Of a stretch of 39,301 nt of DNA, positions 15,424 through 25,386 are shown piece after piece. Position 1 is the stretch's first letter. The number at the start of each line of letters is the position of its first letter. The stretch lies in contig CABSFC010000013.1 in the NCBI GenBank assembly GCA_902476875.1, positions 1 to 39,301 of the forward strand. The letters are read 5' to 3'. The stretch comes from an uncultured Oscillibacter sp. (GTDB lineage Bacteria > Bacillota > Clostridia > Oscillospirales > Oscillospiraceae). The notes beneath the pieces were generated by a model, which saw only the letters and a program-made list of their open reading frames with translations, had not been told where the DNA came from and searched no databases. The position numbers and the translations under genes were made by a program.

Positions 15424-16164
15424 TCATTGCGGGTTTTCCGGTTGATCCAGCCCCTTCCCGTGCTGGATCATGCGGTACCCCACGCCGATGTGGGTCTGGA
15501 TATACCGGGGATGGGCGGGGTCGGCCTCCAGCTTTTTGCGCAGGGTGGCCATGAAGACCCGCAGGGAGGGAAGCTCCGCCGACACGTTGGAGGAGGTTAG
15601 CCCCCAGACCTCGCCAATGATATAGTTGTGGGTCAGCACCTTGCCGGCGTTTTTGGACAGCAGGCACAGCAGCTTGTACTCCATGGGGGTCAGATGCAGC
15701 TCCTGCCCGTCCAGATAGGCACAGCCGGCGGCGTAGTCGATGACCAGGCCGCCGTTTTCATAGTGGGCGGCCTCCCCGCTGGTCTTCTGGCTGTCATAGC
15801 GCACCCGGCGCAGGGCCACCCGCAGGCGGGCCAGCAGCTCGTCCACGGAGAAGGGCTTGGTCAAATAGTCGTCCGCCCCGGCGTCCAGGGCGGCCACCTT
15901 GTCCCGGTCGTCGGACCGGGCGGAGACCACGATGATGGGCATATTGCTCCAGGAGCGGACCTTTTTGATGATGTCGATGCCGTCCAGGTCGGGCAGCCCC
16001 AGGTCCAGGAGCATGACGTCCGGCCGGTAGGAGAGGGCGTCCAGCACCGCCTGCCGCCCGTTCTTGGCCCGGTGAAACTGGTAGTTCTGGGTTTCCAGCG
16101 TGGTGGCGATGAGATTGCCCACGGCGGTATCGTCCTCCACAAACAAAATCTGCGGCTTATTCAT
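15424..16164 (-). CDS. kdpE: KdpE response regulator
   Basis: 246 residues. The receiver has the acidic pair in FVEDD (9-12), phospho-acceptor Asp54 in MLLDLGLPD and Lys103 in YLTKPF. The OmpR-type winged helix follows with LTPMEYKLLCLLSKNAGKVL, VWGLTSSNV and PRYIQTHIGVGYRM. The RYIQTHIGVGYRM ending and the direct linkage to kdpD identify KdpE. ATG 16164 lies inside the end of kdpD (8-nt overlap). KdpE phosphorylated by KdpD activates the kdpFABC operon when K+ is scarce. A candidate binding repeat precedes kdpF at 19216. The C-terminus is slightly longer than in E. coli KdpE (about 225 residues). Confidence 0.95.
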   Translation of the reverse strand: MNKPQILFVEDDTAVGNLIATTLETQNYQFHRAKNGRQAVLDALSYRPDVMLLDLGLPDLDGIDIIKKVRSWSNMPIIVVSARSDDRDKVAALDAGADDYLTKPFSVDELLARLRVALRRVRYDSQKTSGEAAHYENGGLVIDYAAGCAYLDGQELHLTPMEYKLLCLLSKNAGKVLTHNYIIGEVWGLTSSNVSAELPSLRVFMATLRKKLEADPAHPRYIQTHIGVGYRMIQHGKGLDQPENPQ

Positions 16165-18847
16165 CCTGTGCTGCCTCCGATGCTTTCAGTGTAAACCGGA
16201 AAACGGTTCCCAGGGGATGGTTGTCAACGGCCTCTATGGCGCCGCCGTGAGCGGTCACGATGGACTTACACAGAGAGAGGCCCAGCCCCAGGCCCCGCCG
16301 CCCGTCGCCCCGCTCCTTGCCGTTGGTATAGAACATATCGAACAGCTTTTCCTTCGCCTGGTCCGGGATGCCCGGGCCGTCGTCGGCGATCTCCACGACC
16401 ACCATTTGATGAGACTTTCGGGCCGACAGGATGATGCGGGAGCCCTCCGGCGTGTATTTGACGGCGTTGTTCACAATGTTGATAACGACCTGCGCCATCA
16501 ATCGGGCGTCCATATCCGCCATCAGCATATCGTCCGCCAGATGGACCTCGATGTGGTGCCGGGCGGCGTTCCGGTCCAGGTGGGACAGGGCCTCGGTGAA
16601 GATGTCCTCCAGCAGCTCCGGCTCCATGTTCATGTGGACGCGGCCGTCCTCCAGCCTGGTGATGGACAGCAGGTTTTCCACCAGATTGATGAGCCACATG
16701 GCGTCGTCGTAAATGGCGGTAAACAGCCCCCGCCGTTTCTCGGCGGTCAGCTGATCGGCGCTCTCCATCAAAATGCTGGCGTTGCCGGAGATGCTGGTCA
16801 GCGGCGTGCGCAGATCATGGGAGATGGCCCGCAGCAGATTGGCCCGCAAAGCCTCCTGATCCGCCTGGGCCTGGGCCTCCTGCTTTTCCAGCAGCGTCCG
16901 CTCCTTCTCCAGCGCCAGAGCGCACTCGTCCAGCAGGGCCACCATGAGATTTTTTTCAAAGGCCTGGATGCGGCGCCCGCCCTCCACGGAGATGCCCACC
17001 ACCGCCAGGGCGCCGCCGGTGCCCCGGATGGAGAGGTACAGGCATTTGGCGCTGGGAAGGGTGCTGGTGGTGGCGCCGGCGTGCTTGTTGTTTTTCAGCA
17101 CCCACTCCGCCACCGCCTCCTCGGCGGGAGTCAGCAGCGCCGACAGGTCCCGCTCCTCGGCAAAGGGGAAGCGCATGGCCGGCAGCAGGCCGCCCCGCCC
17201 GTCGGCGGGATAGATCACCAGATCCCGCTCCAGAAGGTGGCCCAGCTGCTGGGCCGCGATGCTCAAAATGGCCTCCGTCCCCTCCGCGTTTTGCAGCTTG
17301 TGGCTGGATTCCAGCAGGATGGCGGTGCGGTAGGCCTTGTCCGCGTTCATCTTCGCCTGGGTCTTGACCCGCTTGGTCAGGGAGCTGCTGAGCAGGGCCA
17401 CCAGGAACATGATGCCGAAGGTGGCGATGTAGCTGGGGTCGCTGCGCAGGGTGAAGTGGGGCGCGGTGAAGAAGAAGTTGAAGAAGACCACCGACAGCAC
17501 GGACGCCGCCAGACTGTAGACGCGTCCCGTGGTGACCATGGCCGACACCAGGACGCCCAGCAGGTACAGCATGATGATGTTGGTGTCCGAAATGCCCAGG
17601 GCGGAAAAGCAGTAGCCTCCCAGCGTGCAGAGGGCCAGCACCCCCAGCATTTTCAGCAGATCGCCGGGGGAGAAGGGTTCCCGCTCAAAGCGGCGGGCGC
17701 CCGTGCGCCGCTTCTGTACCCTGGCCCGCTGATCCGGGATGATGTAGACATCCAGATCCGGGGCCAGTTCGTTGAGCCGGTCCACCAGGCTTTTCGAGCG
17801 GCGCGGGCCCTTCTGCCTGGGACTGCGGCCCAGGACGATCTTGGAGATGCCGCTGATGCGGGCGTACTCCGCGATCTGCACCGCCGGGTCGTCGCCGTAG
17901 GTGGTGGTGATCCTCGCCCCCAGCTCCTCGGCGAGATGGGCGTTGGCGCTGATGCGGGCGCGGTCCGCCTCGGGCATGGCGGCAAATTCCGGGGTCTCCA
18001 CAAACAGGGCGGTAAACGCGCCGTGGAAGGCCCTCGCCATCCGGGCGGCGGTGCGGATGACCTTGGCGTTGGAGGGGGAGCCGGACAGGCAGATCAGGAT
18101 GTGTTCCCCTGCCTTGGGCTTTTCCTCCCCCTCGAACCAGGGGGCGGCGTCCAGCCGGTCCGCCGTCCGCCGCAGGGCGATCTCCCGGAGGGAGGCCAGA
18201 TTCTTCTCGGTGAAAAAATTCCCAAGGGCCTGGGCCGCCTGCCTCTGGCGGTAGATCTTCCCCTCCCGCAGCCGTTCCAGCAGGTCCGCGGGCTCCAGGT
18301 CCACCAGCTCCACCTGATCGGCGGAGTCGAACACGCTGTCCGGGACGCGCTCGGCCACTGAAACGCCGGTGATGGAGGCTACCTTGTCGTTCAGGCTCTC
18401 CAAGTGCTGGACATTGACGGTAGTATAGACATTGATGCCCGCCCGAAGCAGCTCTTGAATGTCCTGGTAGCGCTTCACATGGCGGCAGCCCCCGGCGTTG
18501 GTGTGGGCCAGCTCGTCCACCAGGAGAAGCTGGGGCTTCCGGGCCAGGGCCGCGTCCAGATCGAACTCATGCAGCTCGATCCCTTTATAGGGGATGGCTT
18601 TCACCGGCAGCTGTTCCAGCCCTTCCAGCAGGGCCATGGTCTCCGGCCGGGTGTGCGGCTCGATATAGCCCGCCACCACATCCACGCCCGCCGCCTTGGC
18701 CCGGTGGGCCGCCTCCAGCATGGCGTAGGTCTTGCCCACGCCGGCGGCGTAGCCGAAAAAAAACTTCAGCCGGCCTCCCGGTTTCTCCTCCGCGTGTCGG
18801 ATGCTCTGCAGCAGCAGGCCGGAATCCGGACGGTCGTCCTCTGTCAT
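16157..18847 (-). CDS. kdpD: KdpD sensor kinase
   Basis: 896 residues, full length. The N-terminal KdpD domain (about 24-235) has Walker A GYAAGVGKT (32-40) and the VDELAHTNAGG Walker B region. A universal-stress-like domain covers about 248-375. Four closely packed membrane helices (about 398-490) follow, then a GAF-like region (510-650). The kinase core has His677 in AISHDLRTPLTS, N-box NIVNNAVKY, EIADDGPGIP and GLGLGLSL. KdpD senses low K+ and turgor, and in many Firmicutes its stress domain binds cyclic di-AMP. AAAGGAG stands upstream of ATG 18847. The order small membrane protein, kdpD, kdpE on the minus strand mirrors the pump operon on the plus strand. No missing catalytic residue was seen. 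Confidence 0.96.
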   Translation of the reverse strand: MTEDDRPDSGLLLQSIRHAEEKPGGRLKFFFGYAAGVGKTYAMLEAAHRAKAAGVDVVAGYIEPHTRPETMALLEGLEQLPVKAIPYKGIELHEFDLDAALARKPQLLLVDELAHTNAGGCRHVKRYQDIQELLRAGINVYTTVNVQHLESLNDKVASITGVSVAERVPDSVFDSADQVELVDLEPADLLERLREGKIYRQRQAAQALGNFFTEKNLASLREIALRRTADRLDAAPWFEGEEKPKAGEHILICLSGSPSNAKVIRTAARMARAFHGAFTALFVETPEFAAMPEADRARISANAHLAEELGARITTTYGDDPAVQIAEYARISGISKIVLGRSPRQKGPRRSKSLVDRLNELAPDLDVYIIPDQRARVQKRRTGARRFEREPFSPGDLLKMLGVLALCTLGGYCFSALGISDTNIIMLYLLGVLVSAMVTTGRVYSLAASVLSVVFFNFFFTAPHFTLRSDPSYIATFGIMFLVALLSSSLTKRVKTQAKMNADKAYRTAILLESSHKLQNAEGTEAILSIAAQQLGHLLERDLVIYPADGRGGLLPAMRFPFAEERDLSALLTPAEEAVAEWVLKNNKHAGATTSTLPSAKCLYLSIRGTGGALAVVGISVEGGRRIQAFEKNLMVALLDECALALEKERTLLEKQEAQAQADQEALRANLLRAISHDLRTPLTSISGNASILMESADQLTAEKRRGLFTAIYDDAMWLINLVENLLSITRLEDGRVHMNMEPELLEDIFTEALSHLDRNAARHHIEVHLADDMLMADMDARLMAQVVINIVNNAVKYTPEGSRIILSARKSHQMVVVEIADDGPGIPDQAKEKLFDMFYTNGKERGDGRRGLGLGLSLCKSIVTAHGGAIEAVDNHPLGTVFRFTLKASEAAQDE

Positions 18848-18877
18848 GGGGAATCTCTCCTTTCTCAGGGCATCGCT

Positions 18878-19114
18878 TTATTTTATCCCGGACCGGGGCG
18901 TATTGCAATCCTCCGGCTGCGCCGAATCGTCCAATATCTCCAAAAAGTCCGCGTCGACAGGCTCCTGTTTTTTCATTTTGGCCAGCCGCTCCTCCTCTTC
19001 GTCCCAATAGGGGGAGACGCCGCCCTCATCCAGAAAGCGGCCCAGCCGGTCCATGGCAAAGTACCCCACGGCGGCCATATAGAGAAAACCGCCGATCAGT
19101 ACCAGGGTCTCCAT
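18878..19114 (-). CDS. Small membrane protein upstream of kdpD
   Basis: 78 residues beginning METLVLIGGFLYMAAVGYFA, one membrane helix (about 3-22), then an acidic cytosolic tail (SPYWDEEEERLAKMKK). ATG 19114 has GGGAGGGAG 6 nt before it, much better than the earlier in-frame start. It is 30 bp upstream of kdpD on the same strand and divergent from kdpF, so it is probably co-transcribed with kdpDE. I do not recognise a family. A role in K+ sensing or in modulating KdpD is a guess from position. Confidence 0.65.
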   Translation of the reverse strand: METLVLIGGFLYMAAVGYFAMDRLGRFLDEGGVSPYWDEEEERLAKMKKQEPVDADFLEILDDSAQPEDCNTPRSGIK

Positions 19115-19215
19115 ACAGCTCCCTCCCCGCAGCACCAAAATCAAATGGAATCCATCCTTCCGCTTTCATTATAAATCCCCATGCCTTTGCATGAGATTTG
19201 CGTTTATGGCAGGGG

Positions 19216-19231
19216 ATTAAGATTGCATTAA
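19216..19231. promoter_or_regulatory. Candidate KdpE box (ATTAA direct repeat)
   Basis: ATTAA at 19216-19220 and 19227-19231, 11 bp start to start. This is one helical turn, the arrangement bound by KdpE/OmpR-type dimers. It lies in the 217-bp divergent region, 100 bp before kdpF. No cyclic di-AMP riboswitch fold was recognised in the leader. Assignment is by spacing only. Confidence 0.35.
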
Positions 19232-19331
19232 CGCCGGCGGAGACTTTAGCTGGTTTTAATGCGGGGCCTCCAACGCAAAGGGCACATTTAGGACTCCCGT
19301 GGTAGAGTGAAACCGCAAAGGAGGTTTCGCT

Positions 19332-19415
19332 ATGCAAATCGTAATTGGCGCGATCGGTGTTCTCACCGTCGCCGTACTGGGTTATCTGACCTATGTACTG
19401 ATGAAGGAGGAGTAA
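19332..19415 (+). CDS. kdpF: KdpF, small subunit of the K+-transporting ATPase
   Basis: 27 residues, too short for routine gene calling: one hydrophobic helix (MQIVIGAIGVLTVAVLGYLT, then YVLMKEE). KdpF is a single-span lipid-like stabiliser of KdpABC, about 29 residues in E. coli, always encoded directly before kdpA. AAAGGAGG ends 7 nt before the ATG. It is 7 bp upstream of kdpA, whose ribosome site is in the last kdpF codons. Length, hydrophobicity and place all fit. Confidence 0.85.
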   Translation: MQIVIGAIGVLTVAVLGYLTYVLMKEE

Positions 19416-19422
19416 AGGTGTC

Positions 19423-21255
19423 ATGAGTTCCAATTCCATTGTGCAGTATGCCCTGTATGTGGTGATCCTGGTGGGGCTGGCAATTCCGCTGGGCATCTAT
19501 ATGAGCAAGATCATGGGGGGCGAGAAAACGCTGCTCTCCCGGGCCCTTGGCCCGGCGGAGCGCGGGATCTACAAGCTCCTGCGCATCGACCCGGAGGAGG
19601 ACATGGGCTGGAAAAAGTATCTGGCCAGCGCGCTCCTGTTCAACCTGTTCGGGTTTTTCCTGCTGTTCCTTATTCTGCTGTTTCAGGGGTTCCTCCCCTG
19701 GAACCCCCAGGGCTTGGGCGGCCTGAGCTGGCACCTGGCCTTCAACACCGCCGTCAGCTTTGTCACCAACACCAACTGGCAGGCCTACTCCGGCGAGGTG
19801 ACGCTGTCTAACTTCTCCCAGGCCATGGGCCTGACGGTGCAGAACTTCGTCTCCGCCGCCAGCGGCGTCGCGGTGCTCTACGCCCTGATCCGGGGCCTTG
19901 TGCGGGTGAAGGCAAAGGGCATCGGGAACTTCTGGCAGGACCTGACCCGCTGCACGCTGTACATCCTGCTGCCCATCTGCCTGATCTCCACTGTCGTGCT
20001 CACCAGCCAGGGCGTGCCTCAGAGCCTGGGCGGCAATACCTATGTGGATCTGGTGGAGCCCATCGCCGCCGACGCGGAGGGCAATGTGCTCGCTGGGGCG
20101 GATATCGACCAGGAAACGAAAACCGTCACCCTGGACGGAGAAGTGGCGGAGGACGCCTCGATCATCACCCGGCAGGTGTTGCCCCTCTATCCCCAGGCCA
20201 GCCAGGTATCCACCAAGCAGCTGGGCACCAACGGCGGCGGCGTGGAGGGCAACAACTCCGCCCATCCCTTTGAGAATCCCAACCTGCTGACCAACCTGAT
20301 CGAGATGGTGTTCCTGCTGGTGATCCCCGTGGGCCTGTGCTTCTCCTTCGGCCGGAGCCTCAAAAAGATGGGCGGCATGACAAAGGGGATGCGCCAGGGT
20401 ATCGCCATCTTCCTGGCCATGTTCCTGATGATGGCGGCCGCCATGGGCATCGTCGCCGTTATGGAGCAGAACGCCACGCCGGTGCTGGAGCAAAACGGCG
20501 TCGTGGACACGGCCCTGGGCAACATGGAGGGCAAGGAGACACGCTTCGGGACCGCGACCTCCTCCACCTGGGCGGTGTGGACCACCTGCGCCTCCAACGG
20601 ATCGGTGAACTCCATGCACGACTCCTACACCCCCATCGGCGGCATGATCCCCATGCTGCTGATGATGCTGGGCGAGGTGGTCTTCGGCGGTGTTGGCTGC
20701 GGACTGTACGGCATGATCGGCTTCGTCATCCTGACGGTGTTCATCGCCGGGCTGATGGTGGGCCGGACGCCGGAGTATTTGGGCAAGAAGATCGAGTCCC
20801 GGGAGATGCGCATGGCGGTGCTGCTGTGTCTGGCCACTCCCATAGCCATCCTGATCGGCTCCGGCATCGCGACGCTGCTGCCCTCCACGGTGGACTCGCT
20901 GAACAACCCCGGCGCCCACGGCCTGAGCGAGGTGCTGTACGCCTATTCCTCCGCCGGCGGCAACAACGGCTCCGCTTTCGCGGGCTTCAACGCCAACACC
21001 CCCTTCCTCAACACCAGCATTGGGCTGGTTATGCTCTTCGTCCGGTTCATCCCCATGACCGCCGCCATCGTCATCGCCGGTAGCATGGCCGCTAAGAAAA
21101 AAGTGGCGGAGAGCGCGGGGACATTGTCCACCTCCAACGGGATGTTCGTGTTCCTGCTGATTCTCATCGTGCTGATCATCGGCGCGCTGAGCTTTCTCCC
21201 CGCGCTGGCCCTGGGGCCCATCGCGGAGTTTACCCAAATGCTCGGATTAGGTTAA
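19423..21255 (+). CDS. kdpA: KdpA, K+ channel-like subunit
   Basis: 610 residues with about ten membrane helices. The four pore-loop filters typical of KdpA are visible: VTNTNWQAYSGE, QLGTNGGGVEGNNSAHPFEN, SSTWAVWTTCASNGSVN and YAYSSAGGNNGSAFAGF. KdpA binds K+ outside and passes it through a tunnel to KdpB. At 610 residues it is longer than the 557 of E. coli. The extra length includes an acidic extracytoplasmic segment (about 203-260: DAEGNVLAGADIDQETKTVT and following). ATG 19423 has AAAGG nearby and follows kdpF by 7 bp. It is 14 bp before kdpB and part of the same operon. No damaged residue seen. Confidence 0.96.
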   Translation: MSSNSIVQYALYVVILVGLAIPLGIYMSKIMGGEKTLLSRALGPAERGIYKLLRIDPEEDMGWKKYLASALLFNLFGFFLLFLILLFQGFLPWNPQGLGGLSWHLAFNTAVSFVTNTNWQAYSGEVTLSNFSQAMGLTVQNFVSAASGVAVLYALIRGLVRVKAKGIGNFWQDLTRCTLYILLPICLISTVVLTSQGVPQSLGGNTYVDLVEPIAADAEGNVLAGADIDQETKTVTLDGEVAEDASIITRQVLPLYPQASQVSTKQLGTNGGGVEGNNSAHPFENPNLLTNLIEMVFLLVIPVGLCFSFGRSLKKMGGMTKGMRQGIAIFLAMFLMMAAAMGIVAVMEQNATPVLEQNGVVDTALGNMEGKETRFGTATSSTWAVWTTCASNGSVNSMHDSYTPIGGMIPMLLMMLGEVVFGGVGCGLYGMIGFVILTVFIAGLMVGRTPEYLGKKIESREMRMAVLLCLATPIAILIGSGIATLLPSTVDSLNNPGAHGLSEVLYAYSSAGGNNGSAFAGFNANTPFLNTSIGLVMLFVRFIPMTAAIVIAGSMAAKKKVAESAGTLSTSNGMFVFLLILIVLIIGALSFLPALALGPIAEFTQMLGLG

Positions 21256-21269
21256 GGTAGGTGTTGAAC

Positions 21270-23345
<2,076 letters not shown>

Positions 23346-23360
23346 GAAAGAGACATTTTT

Positions 23361-23588
23361 ATGACATGTAAAACAGCAACGCGGCATGATGGGCTGTGGG
23401 ACGCGACCGCGTCTCACAGCCCGCGGGAGAGGCGGCTGGAACGAATCCTGGAGCGTGGACTTTTCTCCCACCCGGTGGTGACGGCGGCGCTTTCCCTGGT
23501 GGCGGCAGGGGCTGGGATGCTGCTGGCGGTCTCCGTGTTCACCCTGCTGCTGGCGATTCCTCTGGGATTGCTGCTGGGCTGGTTTTGA
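23361..23588 (+). CDS. Small membrane protein between kdpB and kdpC
   Basis: 75 residues. The N-terminal half is charged (SPRERRLERILERGLF). The C-terminal half is a hydrophobic hairpin, VVTAALSLVAAGAGMLLAVSV and then FTLLLAIPLGLLLGWF, most likely two short membrane helices. It starts 15 bp after kdpB, but the ribosome site is weak (GAAAGAG). It is 23 bp before the next small ORF. In known kdp operons kdpC directly follows kdpB, so this is an insertion in the operon. No family recognised. It may be a KdpF-like stabiliser or a regulator of the pump. Confidence 0.6.
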   Translation: MTCKTATRHDGLWDATASHSPRERRLERILERGLFSHPVVTAALSLVAAGAGMLLAVSVFTLLLAIPLGLLLGWF

Positions 23589-23611
23589 TTGACTTGGAGG
23601 AGAACTTTTGT

Positions 23612-23734
23612 ATGAGGTGTTCAAAAAAATTTCCCGTCACGAAAAGTGATGTAATAGGAGTTCTGATCATGATCATTTTGCTGATCGCGGTCATTGGTAT
23701 CCGTTATGCAGTCTTTCTTCCCCGATATTTGTAA
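23612..23734 (+). CDS. 40-residue single-span membrane protein before kdpC
   Basis: A short ORF (MRCSKKFPVTKSDVIGVLIM, then IILLIAVIGIRYAVFLPRYL). Residues about 13-34 form one membrane helix with a positively charged N-terminus, so that end should stay inside. GGAGGAG ends 9 nt before the ATG, a strong site. It ends 13 bp before kdpC, whose own TAAGGAGG overlaps its stop. Translation signals and position argue that it is real. Function unknown; possibly another KdpF-type helper. Confidence 0.65.
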   Translation: MRCSKKFPVTKSDVIGVLIMIILLIAVIGIRYAVFLPRYL

Positions 23735-23747
23735 GGAGGCGTTCAAA

Positions 23748-24353
23748 ATGAAACAAACAATATTCCGCGCGGCGGGGCTGACCCTTGTGATGACAGTCCT
23801 GTGCGGCTTTCTCTATACGGTGGTCTGCACCGGGATCAATCAGGCCCTCTTCCCCCATCAGGCCAACGGCAGCGTCATTGAGATCGACGGCAGGACCTAC
23901 GGCTCCGAGCTGCTGGCCCAGCAGTTCACCCAGCCGGAACACCTGTGGGGGCGGCCCATGAACCTGGACGTTACCTCCTTTACCGACGAGGAGGGAAACC
24001 CGGTGATGTACGCCTGGGCCGCGAATAAAACCCCCGCGGGCGAGGAGCAGGACGCTCTGGTCAAGGAGCGGATCAACGCCCTGCTGGAGGCCGACCCCGC
24101 CATGGAGGGAACGCCCATCCCGGTAGACCTGGTGACAGTGTCCGGCTCCGGCCTGGACGGCGAGATCAGCCCGGAGGCCGCGGCCTATCAGCTCCACCGC
24201 ATTGCCGGGGCCCGGGGCATGTCCGAGGAGGAGGTACAGGCGGTGATCGACCGGTACACCACGGGCCGCTGGCTGGGTGTGTTCGGAGAACCCCGGGTGC
24301 ATGTGCTGAAGGTCAATCTGGCGCTGGACGGCATCCTGACGGAGGAGGGCTGA
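23748..24353 (+). CDS. kdpC: KdpC, accessory subunit of the K+ pump
   Basis: 201 residues. One N-terminal membrane helix (about 7-30) is followed by an extracytoplasmic domain with family words QQFTQPEHLWGRP, TVSGSGLDGEISPEAAAYQ and IDRYTTGRWLGVFGEP, ending VNLALDGIL. KdpC couples KdpA and KdpB and raises ATP affinity. ATG 23748 has TAAGGAGG 7 nt before it. Its stop is 1 bp from the start of the unknown 295-residue gene, so those two are tightly coupled. Confidence 0.95.
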   Translation: MKQTIFRAAGLTLVMTVLCGFLYTVVCTGINQALFPHQANGSVIEIDGRTYGSELLAQQFTQPEHLWGRPMNLDVTSFTDEEGNPVMYAWAANKTPAGEEQDALVKERINALLEADPAMEGTPIPVDLVTVSGSGLDGEISPEAAAYQLHRIAGARGMSEEEVQAVIDRYTTGRWLGVFGEPRVHVLKVNLALDGILTEEG

Positions 24354-24354
24354 C

Positions 24355-25242
24355 ATGTTCGGTTCCTGCCGGCTTGTCGCGGAGGAGCGCTTCCCCATCC
24401 CGGCGGAGACGGGGGAGCCCTCCCCATATACCCCCTTTTTAGAGATCGTGGGGATTCTCAACGACCTGTTTGAGGAGCGGCCGCGGCTCCTGGGCCTGCC
24501 CGGAGGGAACTGCGTGACCGTGCTGTACCGGGATGTGGTCTATCTGCCCCGGGACATCATCGACAGCGTGGGACGCCTTGCCGCCCAGGTGAGCCAAGAA
24601 CTGCCCATCCGCTTCATCGGGACCACGGACGCACGGGAGACGGCGGAAATGACGGTACAGCCCCAGGACGGGAAGACCGCCTTGCTCCAGCTCCGCTCCC
24701 CCTCCGGCAGACCTGTGGAGCGGATGTATGGGCTGGGCGTCCACTTAAATGTGCCGGGAGAGCAGCCGCGGTCATATCTGACAGATGTGATCGCCGCAAT
24801 GCCCCCTGACGGGCCGCTGATCGGAGCGGTTTCCAAAAAGCACGAGCGGTTCCTGCGCTCCGGCGGGCTGCTGGTCCCTGTGGAGGGCGCGTTTTTCGCC
24901 TACTTCTCCTGGGAGCCGGAGGCGGATTGGAGGCAGCTCCTTTACACGCTGACAGCGGAGCACAAGCTGCTGCTGTGGAAAGCGTTTCTGGAGGACGGCG
25001 TCCAGCCAAAGGAGTTCGACTGGCTGTGGGAGATCTATTACACGGAAAAGGCCAGCTATCTGCTGGAGTGGGAGCTGGCCATGCGCATGGTTCTGGAAAA
25101 GCTGCGCTTCCATGTGGAGCGCGGGGAGCGCAGCTACAGGCTGATCGACGGTTCCGGGCGGGAGCGGCGCTTTGACTTCATTCAGGGCGGTCCGGCGGAA
25201 AAGGTCTTCCTGAAGCTGCTGTTCCCGGTGGATGATAAATAA
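24355..25242 (+). CDS. Uncharacterised 295-residue protein, last gene of the kdp operon
   Basis: Begins MFGSCRLVAEERFPIPAETG. No signal peptide or membrane helix is visible, so it is presumably cytosolic. The middle contains FIGTTDARETAEMTVQPQDG and YGLGVHLNVPGEQPRSYLTD. The C-terminal third is helical with aromatic residues (FDWLWEIYYTEKASYLLEWE) and ends in a basic/acidic strand pattern (RSYRLIDGSGRERRFDFIQG). I recognise no catalytic or nucleotide motif. It starts 1 bp after kdpC and is followed by a terminator, so it belongs to the pump transcript. Context suggests a regulator or assembly factor of the K+ pump. It could also be unrelated cargo. Confidence 0.75.
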   Translation: MFGSCRLVAEERFPIPAETGEPSPYTPFLEIVGILNDLFEERPRLLGLPGGNCVTVLYRDVVYLPRDIIDSVGRLAAQVSQELPIRFIGTTDARETAEMTVQPQDGKTALLQLRSPSGRPVERMYGLGVHLNVPGEQPRSYLTDVIAAMPPDGPLIGAVSKKHERFLRSGGLLVPVEGAFFAYFSWEPEADWRQLLYTLTAEHKLLLWKAFLEDGVQPKEFDWLWEIYYTEKASYLLEWELAMRMVLEKLRFHVERGERSYRLIDGSGRERRFDFIQGGPAEKVFLKLLFPVDDK

Positions 25243-25244
25243 GC

Positions 25245-25290
25245 AAAGGCAGAGAATGCGGGATCGCATCCTCTGCCTTTATGCGATTTT
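25245..25290 (+). terminator. Terminator of the kdp operon
   Basis: Outer arms AAAGGCAGAG (25245-25254) and CTCTGCCTTT (25271-25280) plus inner arms ATGCG (25256-25260) and CGCAT (25265-25269) make a long hairpin with a GGAT loop. ATGCGATTTT follows. It lies 3 bp after the stop of the last gene. Confidence 0.85.
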
Positions 25291-25332
25291 AATACGGTGG
25301 CGGGAACTCTAATCACGCGCTCATACCGATCA

Positions 25333-25341
25333 TGCTATACT
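25333..25341 (+). promoter_or_regulatory. Extended -10 promoter candidate for ktrB/trkH
   Basis: TGCTATACT at 25333-25341 is an extended -10 element; no good -35 is visible 17 nt upstream. It lies 46 bp before the chosen GTG start and after the kdp terminator, supporting a separate transcript for the channel genes. Confidence 0.4.
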
Positions 25342-25386
25342 CTTTATACCATCCTAATGCCCATCCGCTCCGGGGAGGTGTTCGCC

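Noticed and set aside
16100..18361. 753-codon open frame on the plus strand
   Set aside because: It is antisense to kdpD in a GC-rich gene; low-complexity His/Gly/Gln content and no family.
19115..19331. Cyclic di-AMP (ydaO-type) riboswitch before kdpF
   Set aside because: The leader is short and I could not find the conserved riboswitch core; a structure search would decide.
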